From positions 124,001 through 188,000 of the forward strand of contig NZ_FTMS01000002.1 of NCBI RefSeq assembly GCF_900156105.1: a stretch of 64,000 nt of DNA. The letters are read 5' to 3'. The notes beneath the pieces are model-generated. The model searched no databases. It saw only the letters and a program-made list of their open reading frames with translations, and was not told where the DNA came from. Source of the DNA: Alkalispirochaeta americana. Lineage in GTDB: Bacteria > Spirochaetota > Spirochaetia > DSM-27196 > Alkalispirochaetaceae. Position 1 is the stretch's first letter; the number at the start of each line of letters is the position of its first letter. The position numbers and the translations under genes were made by a program. Shown one piece after another: positions 9,050-17,017 of the stretch.

Positions 9050-9645
9050 GCAGCAAGCAATTTATCTCCTACGATACGGTCAGGAACAACGCGATCGTTC
9101 TGGCCCAGCAGATTTGCAAGGAAGGGTTTATTCCCGATGTGATCTACGTGAGTCTCCGGGGCGGTGCCTACATGGGGAACGTGATCAGCGAGTACTTCAA
9201 GTTTGTCCGGCGAGGACAGCGGCCGGTCTTTTACGCCGCCGTGGTGGCTCGTTCCTACACCGATATCCGCGAGCAGGAGCGGGTCAGCGTGGACGGCTGG
9301 ACCTACAGCCCCGAGCATCTGCGTTCGGGCGATCGAATCCTGGTGATCGACGATATTTTTGATACGGGTCGGACCGTGAATCATCTGGTGGAGGTGATCC
9401 TCCAGAAGGGTTTGCCCCGTTCCGATGTGAAGATCGCCGTTCACGATTACAAGATTCGCCACTACGTGGATGAAAAACAGCCGATCCAGCCCGATTACTA
9501 CTGCCGGAAACACGAGATTCACTCACCCGAAGAGGATCACTGGATTCATTACTTGAGCCACGAGCTGGTGGGGCTTCTTCCCGAGGAGATAGACCGGCAG
9601 TACCCCGACGAGCGGGTTCGTGCCGTGCTCCACGGGTTGCCCTGA
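9046..9645 (+). CDS. Purine-type phosphoribosyltransferase family protein
   Basis: 199 residues. The PRPP-binding motif is clear (ILVIDDIFDTGRTV, about 102-115), as is a PPi-loop-like sequence near VSLRGGAYMGN (about 36-46). The C-terminal HWIHYLSHE resembles the hood of hypoxanthine/xanthine phosphoribosyltransferases. It probably salvages a purine base with PRPP, but base specificity cannot be read here. It is translationally coupled to htrA by an ATGA overlap and closed by a strong terminator. Confidence 0.87.
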   Translation: MSSKQFISYDTVRNNAIVLAQQICKEGFIPDVIYVSLRGGAYMGNVISEYFKFVRRGQRPVFYAAVVARSYTDIREQERVSVDGWTYSPEHLRSGDRILVIDDIFDTGRTVNHLVEVILQKGLPRSDVKIAVHDYKIRHYVDEKQPIQPDYYCRKHEIHSPEEDHWIHYLSHELVGLLPEEIDRQYPDERVRAVLHGLP

Positions 9646-9673
9646 GGCAAGGCCTTCAGAAGATGAACAAAAA

Positions 9674-9703
9674 AAGACCGCCCCAAGAGGCGGTCTTTTT
9701 TTG
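9674..9703. terminator. Bidirectional intrinsic terminator
   Basis: GACCGCC and GGCGGTC form a GC stem around a six-base loop, with a run of A before and a run of T after. It therefore works in both directions, ending the phosphoribosyltransferase operon (+) and the lipoprotein gene (-) that converge here. Confidence 0.9.
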
Positions 9704-9728
9704 TACCCCTTCGGCTCTTCGGGGGGGG

Positions 9729-11039
9729 CTATTCCCAGACCCAGGTGGGGGATGTTCCGGTGTTATAGCTGGAGGTGCTCCAGAGGCCGGTGTTATCGGT
9801 CAGGGCAAAGACCAGCCCTCCCAGTTCCATAAGTCCCGTCACGGCAGCCGAGGAGAGCTCTGCCGAGCCGTAACTCCGGCTGATATCGCGGCCCGAGGTC
9901 CAGCTGACTCCGGTGAAATCATCGCCGTCTATGGTTGGGCGGGCGTGGTAGTAGCCGTTGCGGTCCCAGCTGGGCTTCTCGTTGCTGATCGTTCCTGCCA
10001 GGAATATTCCTCGATCTGGAAGCCAGAGGAGGCTCGCGAAGGCCCTGCTGCGGGAGCCAAAGTAGGTTCCCCAGCTGTCCTTATCCCAGGTTCCTGGGTC
10101 ATCAGCACCTGCCAGGTTCGGTGATTTATAGAGCCTGCCCGTGAGCGTCGCCGCCACGAGGAAGGTATTGTCATTGTGGGTTACCGGCTCCACGGCCCCC
10201 AGGTTTGCTGGCGGGGCTTTTATCTCCCTTATTTCTTTGATATCAGAAGTATCATCATTCAAGTCTGTTAAAGAGATCCACCAAAGGCCGTTTCTGGCGA
10301 TCCAGAGGTAGTCATCCGCCAGAAAGGCCTTCCCTGGAGGGCGCGTGCTTGGGATCAGATCGTCCCCTGGATTTTCGTACCCGACAAAGCGGATGAGCCT
10401 GTTCTCAGGATCAGCCGCTTGCGGGTTCACTGCCAAGTAGCGTTGCTTCTTGTCACCCTCCTGTCGCATGGTGATGATCAGCGTGTCGGGCGTGTCGTCG
10501 CTGGAGCGGTCGATAGCGGCCACCCCCGTGAGTCTGGAGAGTTTCTTGTCTACATCGCTGGGAACAGGCAGATAAGAGCCGCTCCCGAGAATGGTCTCCC
10601 AGGACGAAAGTTCTCCCTCTAGATCCTCTGTGGCTTTCCGTAAAGTAGTATTCTTGCCATCCTTCGAGAGAATCACGTAGACCTCGTAGGCATCATCATC
10701 ATTCTTAATCACTGCCACCGACGAGGCTTGCCTGTCTTTGGGGCTGACCCGGCGCCAGGTATTGCCGCTTATGGGGCGCCGGAAGAGCCCCGTGCCCGCC
10801 ACGGCGTAGAAGTAGTCCTCCGAGGCGGCCATGCTGGCGATAAAGGTGTTATCCACCAGGTTGTTGGACCTGATCTTCACCTCCTGCTCGATATCGGCAA
10901 AGATCCCCGTCTCCCCCCGGGTGCAGCCGCCCAGAATCAGGATCAGGGCAGCCAGGAGCGCCCCGAGAGAAAGAACTCTGCGGCCCGCCATGAGGGAAAG
11001 GGCATGTCTCTTCTGTGTGGGATTGTTTATAGAGTGCAT
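9729..11039 (-). CDS. Lipoprotein, probably a beta-propeller
   Basis: 436 residues. The start at 11039 (MHSINNPTQKRH) is chosen because AGGAGAAG lies 8 bases upstream. A signal peptide ends LILGGC, a good lipobox with Cys at about 39. The body repeats a pattern like FYAVAGTGLFRR..TWRRV, DYLWIARNGLWWIS, NTFLVAATLTGRLYKS..TW, IFLAGTIS and LVFALTDNTGLWS..TW, the alternation of strand and aromatic turn seen in BNR/sialidase-like propellers. Function is unknown; it is surface or periplasmic. It lies 13 bases downstream of a barrel gene and probably forms a unit with it. Confidence 0.78.
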   Translation of the reverse strand: MHSINNPTQKRHALSLMAGRRVLSLGALLAALILILGGCTRGETGIFADIEQEVKIRSNNLVDNTFIASMAASEDYFYAVAGTGLFRRPISGNTWRRVSPKDRQASSVAVIKNDDDAYEVYVILSKDGKNTTLRKATEDLEGELSSWETILGSGSYLPVPSDVDKKLSRLTGVAAIDRSSDDTPDTLIITMRQEGDKKQRYLAVNPQAADPENRLIRFVGYENPGDDLIPSTRPPGKAFLADDYLWIARNGLWWISLTDLNDDTSDIKEIREIKAPPANLGAVEPVTHNDNTFLVAATLTGRLYKSPNLAGADDPGTWDKDSWGTYFGSRSRAFASLLWLPDRGIFLAGTISNEKPSWDRNGYYHARPTIDGDDFTGVSWTSGRDISRSYGSAELSSAAVTGLMELGGLVFALTDNTGLWSTSSYNTGTSPTWVWE

Positions 11040-11052
11040 AAAGCGTCTTCTC

Positions 11053-11688
11053 CTAAAACCGGTAGAGAATGGACATGGTGGTGGACATAAAGTTCCCGAA
11101 ACGATTGTCCTCGTTGTCGACATCCGACACGTGGTTGTAAAACTGGGGCACCCACCAATAGCGGAGATCCACCCCGAAGGCCCACTCGGGGTTCATGTTC
11201 CAGTAGGCCCCCACGCCGGGCATCACGATCGGATCAATCTTGAAAGCCCCGTCGAAGCGGCTGAAGTTCATCCCCGCCGCAATAGAGAGGGGGAACTCAA
11301 AGGGGTAGGCCCTGAAAAAATAGGTAAGCCGCATGGCCAGGGGAATCATGTACAGGGCGTTCCGGTTGGGCGTATAGGCGAACATTCCCCCCAGCTCTCC
11401 CCCCAGGGCGATCTCGTTGGTGAGAAACCCGCTCCACATGAGGTGGCCTGTTCCGCCCAGGGTCAAGTTGGCGTCCTTGATTCCATCGGGGCCGCCGGCA
11501 AAAAAGAGGGGAATAAACAACCCCAGGTTCATGGAGATCATCTGGTCCCCGCGCCCGTAGGTGGGCTGAAAGTCTTCGTCTTCATCCTGGGCACAGGCCG
11601 AACCGAGAGGTCCCAACGCGGTCAGGGCTGCGGTCAGGACCAGAGCGAGAGCCCACTGTGGCTGTCTTTGTCGACTGGTAAAAATCAC
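11053..11688 (-). CDS. Outer-membrane beta-barrel protein
   Basis: 211 residues from a GTG start. The signal peptide (RQRQPQWALALVLTAALTA...) ends near ACAQDED. The mature part shows alternating aromatic/glycine strands (GHLMWSGFLTNEIALGGELGG, AMRLTYFFRAYPFEFPLSIAAG, AYWNMNPEWAFGVDLRYWW) and finishes TMSILYRF*, a typical barrel end in Phe. The GTG lies only 6 bases after a -10 box and lacks an SD, so the message may be leaderless. Its promoter overlaps that of folD on the other strand. Confidence 0.8.
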   Translation of the reverse strand: MIFTSRQRQPQWALALVLTAALTALGPLGSACAQDEDEDFQPTYGRGDQMISMNLGLFIPLFFAGGPDGIKDANLTLGGTGHLMWSGFLTNEIALGGELGGMFAYTPNRNALYMIPLAMRLTYFFRAYPFEFPLSIAAGMNFSRFDGAFKIDPIVMPGVGAYWNMNPEWAFGVDLRYWWVPQFYNHVSDVDNEDNRFGNFMSTTMSILYRF

Positions 11689-11694
11689 AGTCCG

Positions 11695-11723
11695 ATACTA
11701 TCACGCAGAAAAGACCCTGACAA
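11695..11723 (-). promoter_or_regulatory. Promoter of the barrel protein gene, start codon 6 bases after -10
   Basis: On the minus strand TTGTCA (11718-11723), a 17-base spacer and TAGTAT (11695-11700), then six bases to the GTG at 11688. The -35 shares bases with the folD -35 on the other strand. Confidence 0.65.
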
Positions 11724-11745
11724 CACGGGGCGTTTCCGCTACAAT
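11717..11745 (+). promoter_or_regulatory. folD promoter, start codon 9 bases after -10
   Basis: CTGACA (11717-11722), a 17-base spacer and TACAAT (11740-11745), then nine bases to the ATG at 11755. There is no ribosome binding site between, so a leaderless or near-leaderless mRNA is expected. Confidence 0.7.
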
Positions 11746-11754
11746 AGGCCGATC

Positions 11755-12648
11755 ATGAAAGCACAGATCATAGACGGCAAAAAGATCGCCGCCGACATTC
11801 GCCAGGAGCTGGAACCCCGCGTGGCGGCCCTGACAGCCCGGGGAAGCAAGCCGGGGCTCGCTGTGGTTCTTGTGGGAGACGATCCGGCAAGCCTCTCCTA
11901 CGTGACCGCCAAGGAGCGGGATTGCGAGAAGATCGGTATTGGCAGTTTCGATCTCCGCCTTCCCCGGGAAACCACTCAGGAAGAGCTCCTTGCGCTGGTG
12001 GATCGTCTGAACAATGACGATCAGGTGGACGGAATACTGGTCCAGCTTCCGCTGCCCGATCACATAGACGCCGATTGCGTGCTCCAGCGCATCGACCCTG
12101 CAAAAGATGTGGACGGGTTTCACCCCCTCTCGTTGGGCAGGATGCTCTTGGGGCTTCCGGCCCTCCTTCCTTGTACACCCCAGGGTGTGGTGGAAATGCT
12201 CCAGCGTTCGGGTCACGACCCGGCAGGAAAAGAGGTGGTGATCATTGGCCGCAGCAACATTGTGGGCAAGCCCCTCTCGGTGCTTCTGGCGCTCAAACGT
12301 CCCGGAGGAAACGCCACCGTAACGGTCTGCCATTCCCGAACCCGCGATATCGCCCGCCTTACGGCAGGGGCCGATATCGTGATAGCCGCCATGGGTTCTC
12401 CCGAGTTCCTCACGGCTGACATGATCAAACCGGGAGCGGTGGTGATCGATGTGGGCGTGAACCGGGTAGAGGACCCCCAGGCAAAGCGTGGGTACCGTCT
12501 GGTGGGAGACGCTGCGTATCAGGATCTTCTGGAGAAAGCCTCGGCTATTACTCCCGTTCCCGGGGGCGTGGGCCCCATGACGCGGACCATGCTTCTCCAC
12601 AACACCGTCTGTGCTGCCGAGGCACGGCGGGCCACGGGGACATCCTGA
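11755..12648 (+). CDS. folD: Methylenetetrahydrofolate dehydrogenase / cyclohydrolase
   Basis: Bifunctional cytoplasmic enzyme turning 5,10-methylene-THF into 10-formyl-THF. 297 residues starting MKAQIIDGKKIAADIRQEL. Signature motifs are VGDDPASLSYVTAKER (catalytic Tyr and Lys), DGILVQLPLPDHI, DVDGFHPLSLGRM, GRSNIVGKPLSVLL (NADP site) and PVPGGVGPMTRTML. The reading frame is open far upstream (to 10831) across the two minus-strand genes, but homology and the promoter fix the start here. It heads the folD-folE2-PurH operon; its product supplies the formyl group used by the last gene. Confidence 0.97.
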   Translation: MKAQIIDGKKIAADIRQELEPRVAALTARGSKPGLAVVLVGDDPASLSYVTAKERDCEKIGIGSFDLRLPRETTQEELLALVDRLNNDDQVDGILVQLPLPDHIDADCVLQRIDPAKDVDGFHPLSLGRMLLGLPALLPCTPQGVVEMLQRSGHDPAGKEVVIIGRSNIVGKPLSVLLALKRPGGNATVTVCHSRTRDIARLTAGADIVIAAMGSPEFLTADMIKPGAVVIDVGVNRVEDPQAKRGYRLVGDAAYQDLLEKASAITPVPGGVGPMTRTMLLHNTVCAAEARRATGTS

Positions 12649-13446
12649 GTGGTAGACGTCCAGAACCAGAATGACACCCGCCGCATTCCCCTCCAGAAAG
12701 TAGGCGTCCGAAACATCTCGCACCCCGTGACGGTTCTGGACAGGGATCACCGAACGCAGCACACCGTGGCTGATCTGGCCCTCTACGCAAGCCTCCCCCA
12801 CGACTACAAGGGAACCCACATGAGCCGCTTCGTTGAAGTCTTTCAACGCTACGCCGGGGAGATCCGCATGCCCCGGTTCCTGGACATGCTCCAGGAGGTG
12901 CGGCAGTATCTGGATGCGGAGAGAGCCTTCGGGGAGCTTCATTTTCCCTATTTCATGGAAAAACAAGCTCCCGTGAGCCGGCAGCCCAGCCTGATGAATT
13001 ACCGTTGCGGCTTCAGCGGCAGTGTGAGTGCCCAGGGACGGCAATTTTTTGTTTCCGTGGCTGTTCCGGTGACTACCCTCTGTCCCTGCAGCCGCGAGAT
13101 CAGCTCCCGGGGGGCTCACAACCAGCGGGGCACCTGTACCGTCACGGCCGAGGTGCAGGATTTCTTCTGGATGGAAGACCTGATCGAGCTGATCGAATCC
13201 TGCGCATCGGCGGGACTCTACACCCTCTTGAAACGGGTGGACGAAAAGTTTGTTACGGAACAGGCCTACGATCATCCGGTATTTGTGGAAGATCTGGTCC
13301 GGGAGGTTACCACCGCTGTGGAAGAGCGGTTCCGGTTTCCCTGGTTCTGCGTAGAGGCGCTGAACCAGGAAAGTATTCACAACCACGACGCCTACGCGTA
13401 TGTAGAGCGCGGGCGTCCGCCCCTGGAGAAACCCCATGAATCTTAA
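12649..13446 (+). CDS. folE2: GTP cyclohydrolase FolE2 (type IB)
   Basis: Converts GTP to 7,8-dihydroneopterin triphosphate, the first step of folate synthesis. 265 residues, the family size. Motifs are KVGVRNISHPVTVLDR near the N-terminus, HMSRFVEVFQ, and TTLCPCSREIS with the conserved Cys, then AHNQRG and the late CVEALNQESIHNHDAYA. The start is GTG, directly abutting the folD stop. It overlaps the next gene by 11 bases. FolE2 replaces zinc-type FolE in many bacteria; folK lies elsewhere in this window. Confidence 0.95.
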   Translation: MVDVQNQNDTRRIPLQKVGVRNISHPVTVLDRDHRTQHTVADLALYASLPHDYKGTHMSRFVEVFQRYAGEIRMPRFLDMLQEVRQYLDAERAFGELHFPYFMEKQAPVSRQPSLMNYRCGFSGSVSAQGRQFFVSVAVPVTTLCPCSREISSRGAHNQRGTCTVTAEVQDFFWMEDLIELIESCASAGLYTLLKRVDEKFVTEQAYDHPVFVEDLVREVTTAVEERFRFPWFCVEALNQESIHNHDAYAYVERGRPPLEKPHES

Positions 13447-14149
13447 TCGTGTTACAACCGTTACCGATCGCGTCCCCCTGAAGACTGCCTTGATCAGCGT
13501 GGCCGACAAGGAGGGGCTCGAAGCCTTTGTGGAGGGACTCTGGCAGGAGATCCCCGATCTGGTGATCTATTCCACGGGGGGCACCTTCACGCTCCTTCAA
13601 AAACTGGCGCGGGACCGGGACCCCGGCCTGGTGAGATCCATCACGGAGTATACGGGGCAGCCCGAAATGCAGGGGGGCCTGGTGAAAACCCTGGACTATC
13701 GGGTCTACCTGAGCCTTCTCAGCGAATCTCACAACGAGGACCATCAGGCCGACCTGGCCCGAACCGGATCGGTCCCCTTCGATCTCACGGTCTGCTCCCT
13801 CTATCCCTTTGAGGAAACCGCTGCCCGGGAGGGAGTAACCCTGGAAGACCTTCGTACCCATATCGATATCGGGGGGCCCACCATGCTCCGGGCCTCGGCA
13901 AAGAACTTCCTTCGGGTTCTTCCGGTCTGCAGTGCCCGGGATTATCCCCTGGTGCTTCAGGAGCTCCGTCAAGGCCAGGGAACGACATCGCTGAAGTTTC
14001 GTCTGGCCCAGGCAGTAAAGGTTTTTTCCTGTACAGCTCGCTACGAAGCGGCTATCGCCCGGGAACTGGCCCGGGCGGCCGATGCAGGAGACCTGGCATC
14101 GCTCTATACGGACCAGTCCTGTACCGACATTTCCCCCAAGGAGGCGTGA
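13436..14149 (+). CDS. IMP cyclohydrolase (stand-alone N-terminal half of PurH)
   Basis: Closes FAICAR to IMP, the last step of de novo purine synthesis. 237 residues that align only with the first domain of bifunctional PurH: KTALISVADKEGLEAF, IYSTGGTFTLL, the stretch with VKTLDYRVYLSLLS, LTVCSLYPFEET, HIDIGGPTMLRASAKN and TARYEAAIARELA. CTGGAG stands before the ATG. It ends in the interdomain linker region, and a separate gene for the transformylase follows with a consensus SD. Residue identities at the active site look normal. Usual PurH is one ~520-residue protein. Confidence 0.9.
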   Translation: MNLNRVTTVTDRVPLKTALISVADKEGLEAFVEGLWQEIPDLVIYSTGGTFTLLQKLARDRDPGLVRSITEYTGQPEMQGGLVKTLDYRVYLSLLSESHNEDHQADLARTGSVPFDLTVCSLYPFEETAAREGVTLEDLRTHIDIGGPTMLRASAKNFLRVLPVCSARDYPLVLQELRQGQGTTSLKFRLAQAVKVFSCTARYEAAIARELARAADAGDLASLYTDQSCTDISPKEA

Positions 14150-14151
14150 CC

Positions 14152-15393
14152 ATGAGCCGCAGTATGTATCGTACCATCAATACCGACGGGTTCCCCGAGG
14201 ATCTGGAAATATCCTTCGGGTCCGGCTCGGAGCGACAGACTCTCTCCTACCGCAAGGTGACATGGGATGTTGCCGGTGAGCGCCAGGGGTTGCGTTATGG
14301 CGAGAATCCCGATCAGCAGGCAGCTCTCTACCGCCCGGTGAACGGAAACCTTGTCCTGGGCCAGGTGCACCAGATAGCCCCGGGTCGAGGGCTTGCCTCG
14401 GAGGTGGATTTGCTGCAAAGCGGGAAGCACCCCGGCAAGATCAATATCACCGATGTGGACGCAGCGCTGAACATCCTTCGCTACTTTACCGATCGTCCTG
14501 CCTGTGTGATTGTAAAACACAACAATCCCAGCGGGGTTGCTCTGGGAAGCTCCCTGGCCGAGGCGTACCAGCGGGCCCTCATGGCAGATCGGATAGCTGC
14601 TTTTGGAGGAGCCGTAGCCCTGAACGGCGAGGTGGATCGGGAGACGGCCCAGGCGATCGCCGCATACTACGCCGAGGTAGTGGTGGCCCCCGAGTTCAGC
14701 GCCGGAGCGCTGGAGGTCTTCGCAACAAAAAAGAACCTTCGGGTGCTCCGGGTAGGAAACATGGCTCGTCTTCAGGAGTACGTGGGAGACCGGTTTGTTG
14801 ATTTCAAGAGCCTCATCGATGGGGGGCTGGTGGCGCAGTGGTCCTTTGTACCCAAACTCATGCCCGACGAAGAACTTCTTCCTGCCCGGGCCGAGCACCA
14901 GGGAACCTCCTACAGGATCGAACGAGAGCCCACCGAGGCAGAGCGCCGGGACATGCGCTTCGGGTGGCTTGTAGAAAGCGGAGTTACCAGCAATTCCGTA
15001 ATATACGTAAAAGATGAGGCCACCGTGGCTATCGGCACAGGCGAGCAGGATCGGGTAGGCGTTGCCCGGATCGCCCGGGAAAAGGCCTGCTGGAAACTGG
15101 CCGACCGGTTGTGCCTGGAGGAAACGGGGAAGGGGATCGAGGAGCTTGCTTCGCCTGAGGAACAGGAGCCCTTTCATCGGGCCGCCAGGGAACAGCAGGG
15201 AGGACTGCCGGGGTCTACCATGATCTCCGACGCCTTCTTCCCCTTCCGCGATGGCGCTGAGGTGGGGCTGCGCGAAGGGGTCTCGGCGATCCTCCAGCCC
15301 GGAGGAGCCCTGCGGGACCACGAAGTGATAGAAGCGTGCAACCACTTCGGCGCCACCATGGTCTTCACGGGACAGCGAAGTTTCCGTCACTGA
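14152..15393 (+). CDS. AICAR transformylase (stand-alone C-terminal half of PurH)
   Basis: Formylates AICAR with 10-formyl-THF. 413 residues from the ATG at 14152, which has AAGGAGG seven bases upstream; a GTG at 14146 would leave no spacing. It begins with the GFPEDLEISF strand that in fused PurH lies in the linker, then LRYGENPDQQAALY, then the catalytic VIVKHNNPSGVALG (Lys-His), AAFGGAVALNGEV, and C-terminal STMISDAFFPFRDG and VSAILQPGGALRDHEVI. It overlaps the cyclohydrolase stop region by context only, so translation is coupled. folD upstream makes its cofactor. Confidence 0.92.
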   Translation: MSRSMYRTINTDGFPEDLEISFGSGSERQTLSYRKVTWDVAGERQGLRYGENPDQQAALYRPVNGNLVLGQVHQIAPGRGLASEVDLLQSGKHPGKINITDVDAALNILRYFTDRPACVIVKHNNPSGVALGSSLAEAYQRALMADRIAAFGGAVALNGEVDRETAQAIAAYYAEVVVAPEFSAGALEVFATKKNLRVLRVGNMARLQEYVGDRFVDFKSLIDGGLVAQWSFVPKLMPDEELLPARAEHQGTSYRIEREPTEAERRDMRFGWLVESGVTSNSVIYVKDEATVAIGTGEQDRVGVARIAREKACWKLADRLCLEETGKGIEELASPEEQEPFHRAAREQQGGLPGSTMISDAFFPFRDGAEVGLREGVSAILQPGGALRDHEVIEACNHFGATMVFTGQRSFRH

Positions 15394-15410
15394 TTAGGCA
15401 CGCCCCCCGG

Positions 15411-15446
15411 AAGAATCCCCCCAGGGTCAGAAGGCCCGGGGGATTC
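15411..15446 (+). other. Hairpin after the split PurH operon
   Basis: GAATCCCCC and GGGGGATTC (ends near 15446) can pair around a G/C-rich loop. It lacks a T run, so it is a weak or Rho-assisted terminator at best. An extended -10 follows immediately. Confidence 0.5.
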
Positions 15447-15448
15447 TG

Positions 15449-15457
15449 TGATATACT
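15449..15457 (+). promoter_or_regulatory. Extended -10 of the LapA-like gene
   Basis: TGATATACT, nearly the same as the element at 3274-3282. A transcript from about 15464 would carry the SD GGAAGGA before the ATG at 15480. Confidence 0.45.
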
Positions 15458-15479
15458 GAAGCAACGGAAGGAATCGTCT

Positions 15480-15845
15480 ATGCCCTGGAAACTGTTACTG
15501 TATCTTGTCCTCCTGGGATGTGTTCTTGCCTTTGTCGGGCTCAATCTGGATCATACTGCTGACATCTCCCTGGGATTTGTTCTGTATCAGGATGTCCCGG
15601 TCTTTTTGAGCCTCTTCTTTGCGTTTTTTCTCGGTGTTGTCCTTACCATTCCGGCTGTGATGTTCACCACATCCCGCAAAACCAGGGACAGGAGCGAGCG
15701 TCGCCGGGAGCGGCAGGAGCAGCGGGAAATCCGGAACCAGAAGAAAGCCCTCACGGCATCTCGCAAGGAGGAGCGCCGTCAGGCCAGGGAAGCGGCCAAG
15801 GCAGCGAAGACTGCAAAGAAGCGCAGTCTGCCGGGGGGGTCATGA
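15480..15845 (+). CDS. LapA-like (DUF1049) inner-membrane protein
   Basis: 121 residues. Two hydrophobic helices at about 4-20 and 38-62, joined by NLDHTADISLGFVLYQDVP, are the LapA/DUF1049 pattern; in enterobacteria LapA helps lipopolysaccharide assembly. The C-terminal half is a highly basic coiled-coil-like tail (ERRRERQEQREIRNQKK..., ending in AAKAAKTAKKR). The ATG at 15480 has GGAAGGA upstream; an in-frame start at 15336 overlaps the preceding gene and is rejected. The next gene is coupled by ATGA. Confidence 0.75.
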   Translation: MPWKLLLYLVLLGCVLAFVGLNLDHTADISLGFVLYQDVPVFLSLFFAFFLGVVLTIPAVMFTTSRKTRDRSERRRERQEQREIRNQKKALTASRKEERRQAREAAKAAKTAKKRSLPGGS

Positions 15846-16945
15846 CCGTAGCGGGATCGGGCAGAACAGCCGGCACCATCAGGATCGGTCCAGAAGGGCG
15901 GTTCCCCTGGAGGCGGTGCGCCTTTGTGGGACTTGTCCTGATTTTGTCCCATCTGGCTCATCCGGGAGTGGATGCCCGGGAACGCTCATCCTGGTCTGAG
16001 ACCCTTCAGGCCATTCTTGAGAGAGCGTCATCCCTGGAAGAGGCTCTGGAGCCCCTGAAGGACCGCCTTGCCGGGATAGACGATCCCCGGGAGAAGGGCC
16101 AGGCCCTGTTCGAGACAGCTCAGGTCTACGAGCTCTCTCACCGCTTTTCCAGTGCCGCCCGATGGTATCGGGAGGCCTTGGAGCGCATTCCCGATTTCGC
16201 CGAGGCTGCCCTGCGCTACGGAGGGGTCTTGCTGGAGCTGGGCGAGGCCGAGAGCGCGATTCAGATTCTTTCCCGGATGATAGCCTCTTCGGAAGACCGC
16301 AGTCTCCAGCGGGCAGGGGCCATCTTGCGCGGCAGGGCCTATTTTCTGGCCGGCGATACCGAAACAGCCCTGGCTCATGCGATCGCCCTGGCCGATCAGA
16401 AAAACGAGCCCGAAGCACTTTTCCTTTTGTTCGACATCGCCAGAGTTCTTGAGGATGCGGAGCTTCTGGAACGAAGTCGCCGGGACCTGGCTGAACACTT
16501 TGGACTCTCTCCCGAAGACCGCCTTGTCGATTCTCGCGGGGGCAGGAGGTCAGTCGTGGCGGCTCCCTTGCCGAGCCGTATCTTTCAGGAGGGTTCTGCA
16601 GGCTTTTCCATGGCCGATCGTCGCCCGGAACCAGGTGCTCCCGGGGACGCCCCTCCCGGGGAAGACCGGCCTGCCGGGGAAAAACCGGAGGAGGGCCGTG
16701 CTGCTTCGCCACTGATGGGTATCCAGACAGGAAGCTTCCGGGATCGTGAGAACGCATCGTACATGTTGCGGGACATCACTGCCCTGGGGTTTTCGGGAAC
16801 CATAGAGACCGCCGAGACCGGATCCGGCCGGTTTTACCGGGTGATCGTCACTCTCCCCGAGGGATACCTCCCGGCTGATGCCCAGGAAACAGTGGTGGCC
16901 CTCAAGGAAGAAGGCATAGAGGGCTTCCTGGTCTTCAAACCCTGA
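15842..16945 (+). CDS. TPR protein with C-terminal SPOR domain
   Basis: 367 residues. A hydrophobic segment at about 24-40 (CAFVGLVLILSHLAHPG) after a basic start is a signal or anchor. The middle (about 70-210) has TPR-like helices such as SAARWYREALERIPDFAEAAL. The C-terminus (about 292-367) is a SPOR domain: IQTGSFRDRENASYML, then FYRVIVTLPEG and EGIEGFLVFKP. SPOR domains bind denuded glycan strands of septal peptidoglycan, so a role in division or envelope remodelling is likely. It is coupled to the LapA-like gene. Confidence 0.85.
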   Translation: MTVAGSGRTAGTIRIGPEGRFPWRRCAFVGLVLILSHLAHPGVDARERSSWSETLQAILERASSLEEALEPLKDRLAGIDDPREKGQALFETAQVYELSHRFSSAARWYREALERIPDFAEAALRYGGVLLELGEAESAIQILSRMIASSEDRSLQRAGAILRGRAYFLAGDTETALAHAIALADQKNEPEALFLLFDIARVLEDAELLERSRRDLAEHFGLSPEDRLVDSRGGRRSVVAAPLPSRIFQEGSAGFSMADRRPEPGAPGDAPPGEDRPAGEKPEEGRAASPLMGIQTGSFRDRENASYMLRDITALGFSGTIETAETGSGRFYRVIVTLPEGYLPADAQETVVALKEEGIEGFLVFKP

Positions 16946-17017
16946 TCCCCTGGTTCCCTGATTCGCTTCTCTTGCTCTTGACTCTTTCCTCTTGATCTTG
17001 CTCGCTTGAGCAGTTGC

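Noticed and set aside
10831..11754. Long plus-strand extension of the folD frame (605 residues in total)
   Set aside because: The extension lies over two well-supported minus-strand genes, has no SD, and folD homology plus a promoter begin at 11755.
11701..13509. 602-residue minus-strand frame over folD, folE2 and PurH
   Set aside because: Antisense shadow caused by GC-rich third positions; no family features, no SD.
14130..14160. Frameshift error as the reason for two PurH genes
   Set aside because: The second gene has its own consensus SD and ATG at correct spacing, and both parts contain complete domains.
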